Assembly (NCBI GenBank): GCA_029378245.1
Contig: JARKIF010000007.1
Span: forward strand, 2,232,001-2,296,000
Direction of reading: 5' to 3'
Length of the DNA: 64,000 nt
Source of the DNA: Roridomyces roridus
Taxonomy: Eukaryota; Basidiomycota; Agaricomycetes; Agaricales; Mycenaceae
The notes beneath the pieces are model-generated. The model had not been told where the DNA came from. It did not search any database and was given only the letters and a program-made list of their open reading frames with translations. This document shows positions 61,971 through 64,000 of this stretch, piece after piece (the first letter of the stretch is position 1; the number at the start of each line of letters is the position of its first letter). The translations under genes and the position numbers were made by a program.

Positions 61971-63756
61971 ATGCTTCTGGCCGCCCTCCTCCTCGTCATG
62001 CCCGTCGCGGCCGCGCCTCTGGCCCATAGCTTATCTTGCACCCTCGCAGGGCTCGCTACCGGCAAGAACAAGCTGACCTTCGATGCGCGCGGTAACTTCA
62101 AGGTTTTTCCGCCGTTCACCTGCGGGTTTACCTGATCCAAATTCAGGTCGTGTCTTTCTCGGATATGCACTTCGGGGAGGGAGAAGAGGTGGACTGGGGC
62201 CCGCAGCAGGATGTAAACACATCACGCGTCCATTCTATCGTATTGGACAACGAGAAACCCAACTATGTGTGCGTCGTCCTTCAGCGCGCTGTCGACGGAC
62301 TCTCATAGCGTGCAGTGTGTTTAACGGCGATTTGATTACTGGTACGTCGCCTGCAATTCCCCGAGGCGAATGATGCTCATGTCGTAGGGGAGAATGTCTT
62401 CGCGGACAACGCCACCAAGTATCTGGATCAAATGTATGCACCGACGGTGGCTCGGAACGTCCCCTTTTCGTCTACGCATGGAAATGTGCGTACCTTTCGC
62501 TGCTTCGTGCCATTGAATCTGAACTCTATCTCCAGCATGACAATACTGTTTGTAATCTGCTTGTGCTCGGATTCGACGCTCAATCTCGTTCCAGCTTGCG
62601 ATAAACCACCAGGAGGAAATCGAGTAAGTGGCCTTTCTCCATAGAACTCTGAAGGCACTCACCTCGACAGCTACGAGCAAGCGCACTACTCCGCTCTATC
62701 CCACACACGCTCTGATGTCGGCGTCAAGCCCTGGGGATCTGGAAACTACTGCACGATAAATTCCCTGCTCTATTTCGCAAGGCTAACACTATCTCGCAGG
62801 GGTACCCGTGTACGCTAAGAAGACGGACGTGGTCCCAGCGGTCATCATGTGGTTTTTCGACTCTCGTGCTTTCACAATGGGCAAGCCGTCTGATGGAAAT
62901 GGTGCGTCATACCAGTAGATATTGTCTGCAGAGCTGAGGAAGCCCAGGACCGATCCCCGATGCTGCGAACTTCTACTGGGTCGACGAGAATGTCGTGCCG
63001 CAATATATCAAGCAGCAGAGCGCGGTCATGGAGCTAGTGGTACGTCAAATCTAGCCGTGTTTTACGGGGCTTGCTAACGCGACGCCAGTGGAAGAAAGTC
63101 CCACCCGCACTTGTGTTTGTGCATATTCCGGTATGCTGGACCTTGGATCGTTCGACAAGTCATTCAGGATTCGTAGGTTCAGAAGGCCGATATCCTGGCA
63201 CCGCTGTATGTCCCTTCCTCGAATCCCGGACATACTGTTTTGATGCGCTCAGGCCCTCACCCGGAGACCACGACGATGAACCCGACCCCGCTACGCAAGG
63301 GTTCTTGAACGGCACCTACACTGGGCTGGACGTTCCATGTACGTATATCCCCTCATTCGTATCTCGCAAGCTCAAAACAATTCAGTCTGGAACGCCCTCG
63401 TGGATCTCGACGGCGGGCACGGTACCGTCCTGGCCGTCACCTCCGGACACGACCACGGCGAATCGTGGTGCGCACGCGCGAAAGCATCGAGCGGTGTACC
63501 GATTTGCTTTAACGGGCATTCCGGGTACGGGGGCTACGTCACGCCGAATAGTCAGGTGCGCAATGCACGTGTTTTTGAGCTGAATTTGGGGGATTTGCGG
63601 AAGAAGGTGCCGGTTGTGCGGACGTGGAATTCTTGTGAGTGTTTTTGAATTTAATTGGGGATGGCGGGAAGCTTACATATGGGGTCTGTAGATGAGAATA
63701 GTACGATTACCGATGAAGTGGTGCTCGGACCGGAGTATATGAAGGAGTACAACTAG
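61971..63756 (+). CDS. Secreted metallophosphatase (calcineurin-like, purple acid phosphatase type)
   Basis: ATG 61971 begins a signal peptide (MLLAALLLVMPVAAA). I could join about 12 exons in frame to TAG 63756. The metal motifs appear in order: SFSDMHFGEGE (DxH), VFNGDLITG (GD), THGNHDN (GNHD), VFVHIP (His) and SGHDHGESWC (GHxH), so the di-metal centre is complete. GNYWVPVY and the aromatic C-terminal SGYGGYVT also fit the family. One intron, between NY and WVPVY, appears to use a GC donor (GCACGA). It should hydrolyse phosphomonoesters outside the cell or in the vacuole; the natural substrate is unknown. Conserved residues are intact, so it is likely active. Confidence 0.85.
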
Positions 63757-64000
63757 CCTCTATCTGTGTATCTTGTACGTTCAACTTATGATATTCTGAT
63801 GTTCTGCCGCCTCCAGTGCTGCTTTTAATCACAATGGCAAATGATGTTCCGCATTCAGCGGCTGCATCTCGCCTATTACCGCGTTTCCCGCCGTTCACTA
63901 GCAGCGGGATTCAGGCCCGGCATCACCCTAGGCCTATTTGTCGGCGTCTCGAGTCTCCCGTGTGTCAGGCTCACAATACAATGAGCCACTACTTACCGCA
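63757..64000. other. Right edge, no gene
   Basis: Only a 63-codon minus ORF occurs, and it has no recognisable content. Confidence 0.4.

Noticed and set aside
1..64000. CRISPR arrays, bacterial operons, rRNA genes
   Set aside because: None seen; splicing and gene content are eukaryotic.

Overview
The window is eukaryotic and reads as a basidiomycete fungus, most likely an Agaricomycete. Genes are dense on both strands and carry many 45-60 nt introns, some with GC-AG borders. The gene content (TET/JBP-like dioxygenase, F-box/LRR paralogues, multi-intron P450s, an ML-domain lipid-binding protein, a Helitron, a Ty3/gypsy element) fits that group. All gene models are my own hand splicing; there is no transcript support.

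Layout. 1-1321: the C-terminal part of a TET/JBP-like 2OG-Fe(II) dioxygenase (minus). 3955-6368: two small spliced orphan genes and a BTB-like gene (plus). 6925-12012: one intact 1695-codon Rep/helicase ORF of a Helitron. 12485-32554: a 20,070 bp LTR retrotransposon on the minus strand, with 1091 bp LTRs that differ at two positions I found. 34088-34580: a non-autonomous hAT element with a perfect 8 bp target duplication. 35006-43712: duplicated F-box and P450 material, a tautomerase gene and a 522 bp inverted repeat. 44263-50337: an ML-domain protein, an arrestin-like protein, a second TIR element and a Zn2Cys6 regulator. 50338-54475: unresolved. 54476-63756: a MYND protein, an F-box protein with a frame problem, one intact and one broken P450, and a secreted metallophosphatase.

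The main discovery candidate is the large gypsy element. In its own sense (minus strand) it has gag with a CCHC knuckle, a textbook -1 slippery heptamer abutting the gag stop, a protease, and RT-RNase H-integrase with a GPY/F-like module. Between pol and the 3' LTR lies about 8.7 kb holding six antisense genes (A-F), each with introns. Three of them (B, C, D), and gene A in one reading, encode a six-cysteine cluster of spacing CX2CX6CX8CX2CX6-8C that resembles a Zn2Cys6 cluster. In B, C and D an intron of about 50 nt sits at the same place, just before the Pro that precedes the first Cys. Antisense introns are not recognised as introns in the sense genomic RNA, so such genes could ride through retrotransposition unspliced. 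This suggests a retroelement carrying a regulatory or structural cargo module. The copy has damage between protease and RT (an in-frame TGA, a frame change, and about 1.3 kb of non-coding sequence) although its LTRs are nearly identical, which points to recent movement, perhaps with help in trans.
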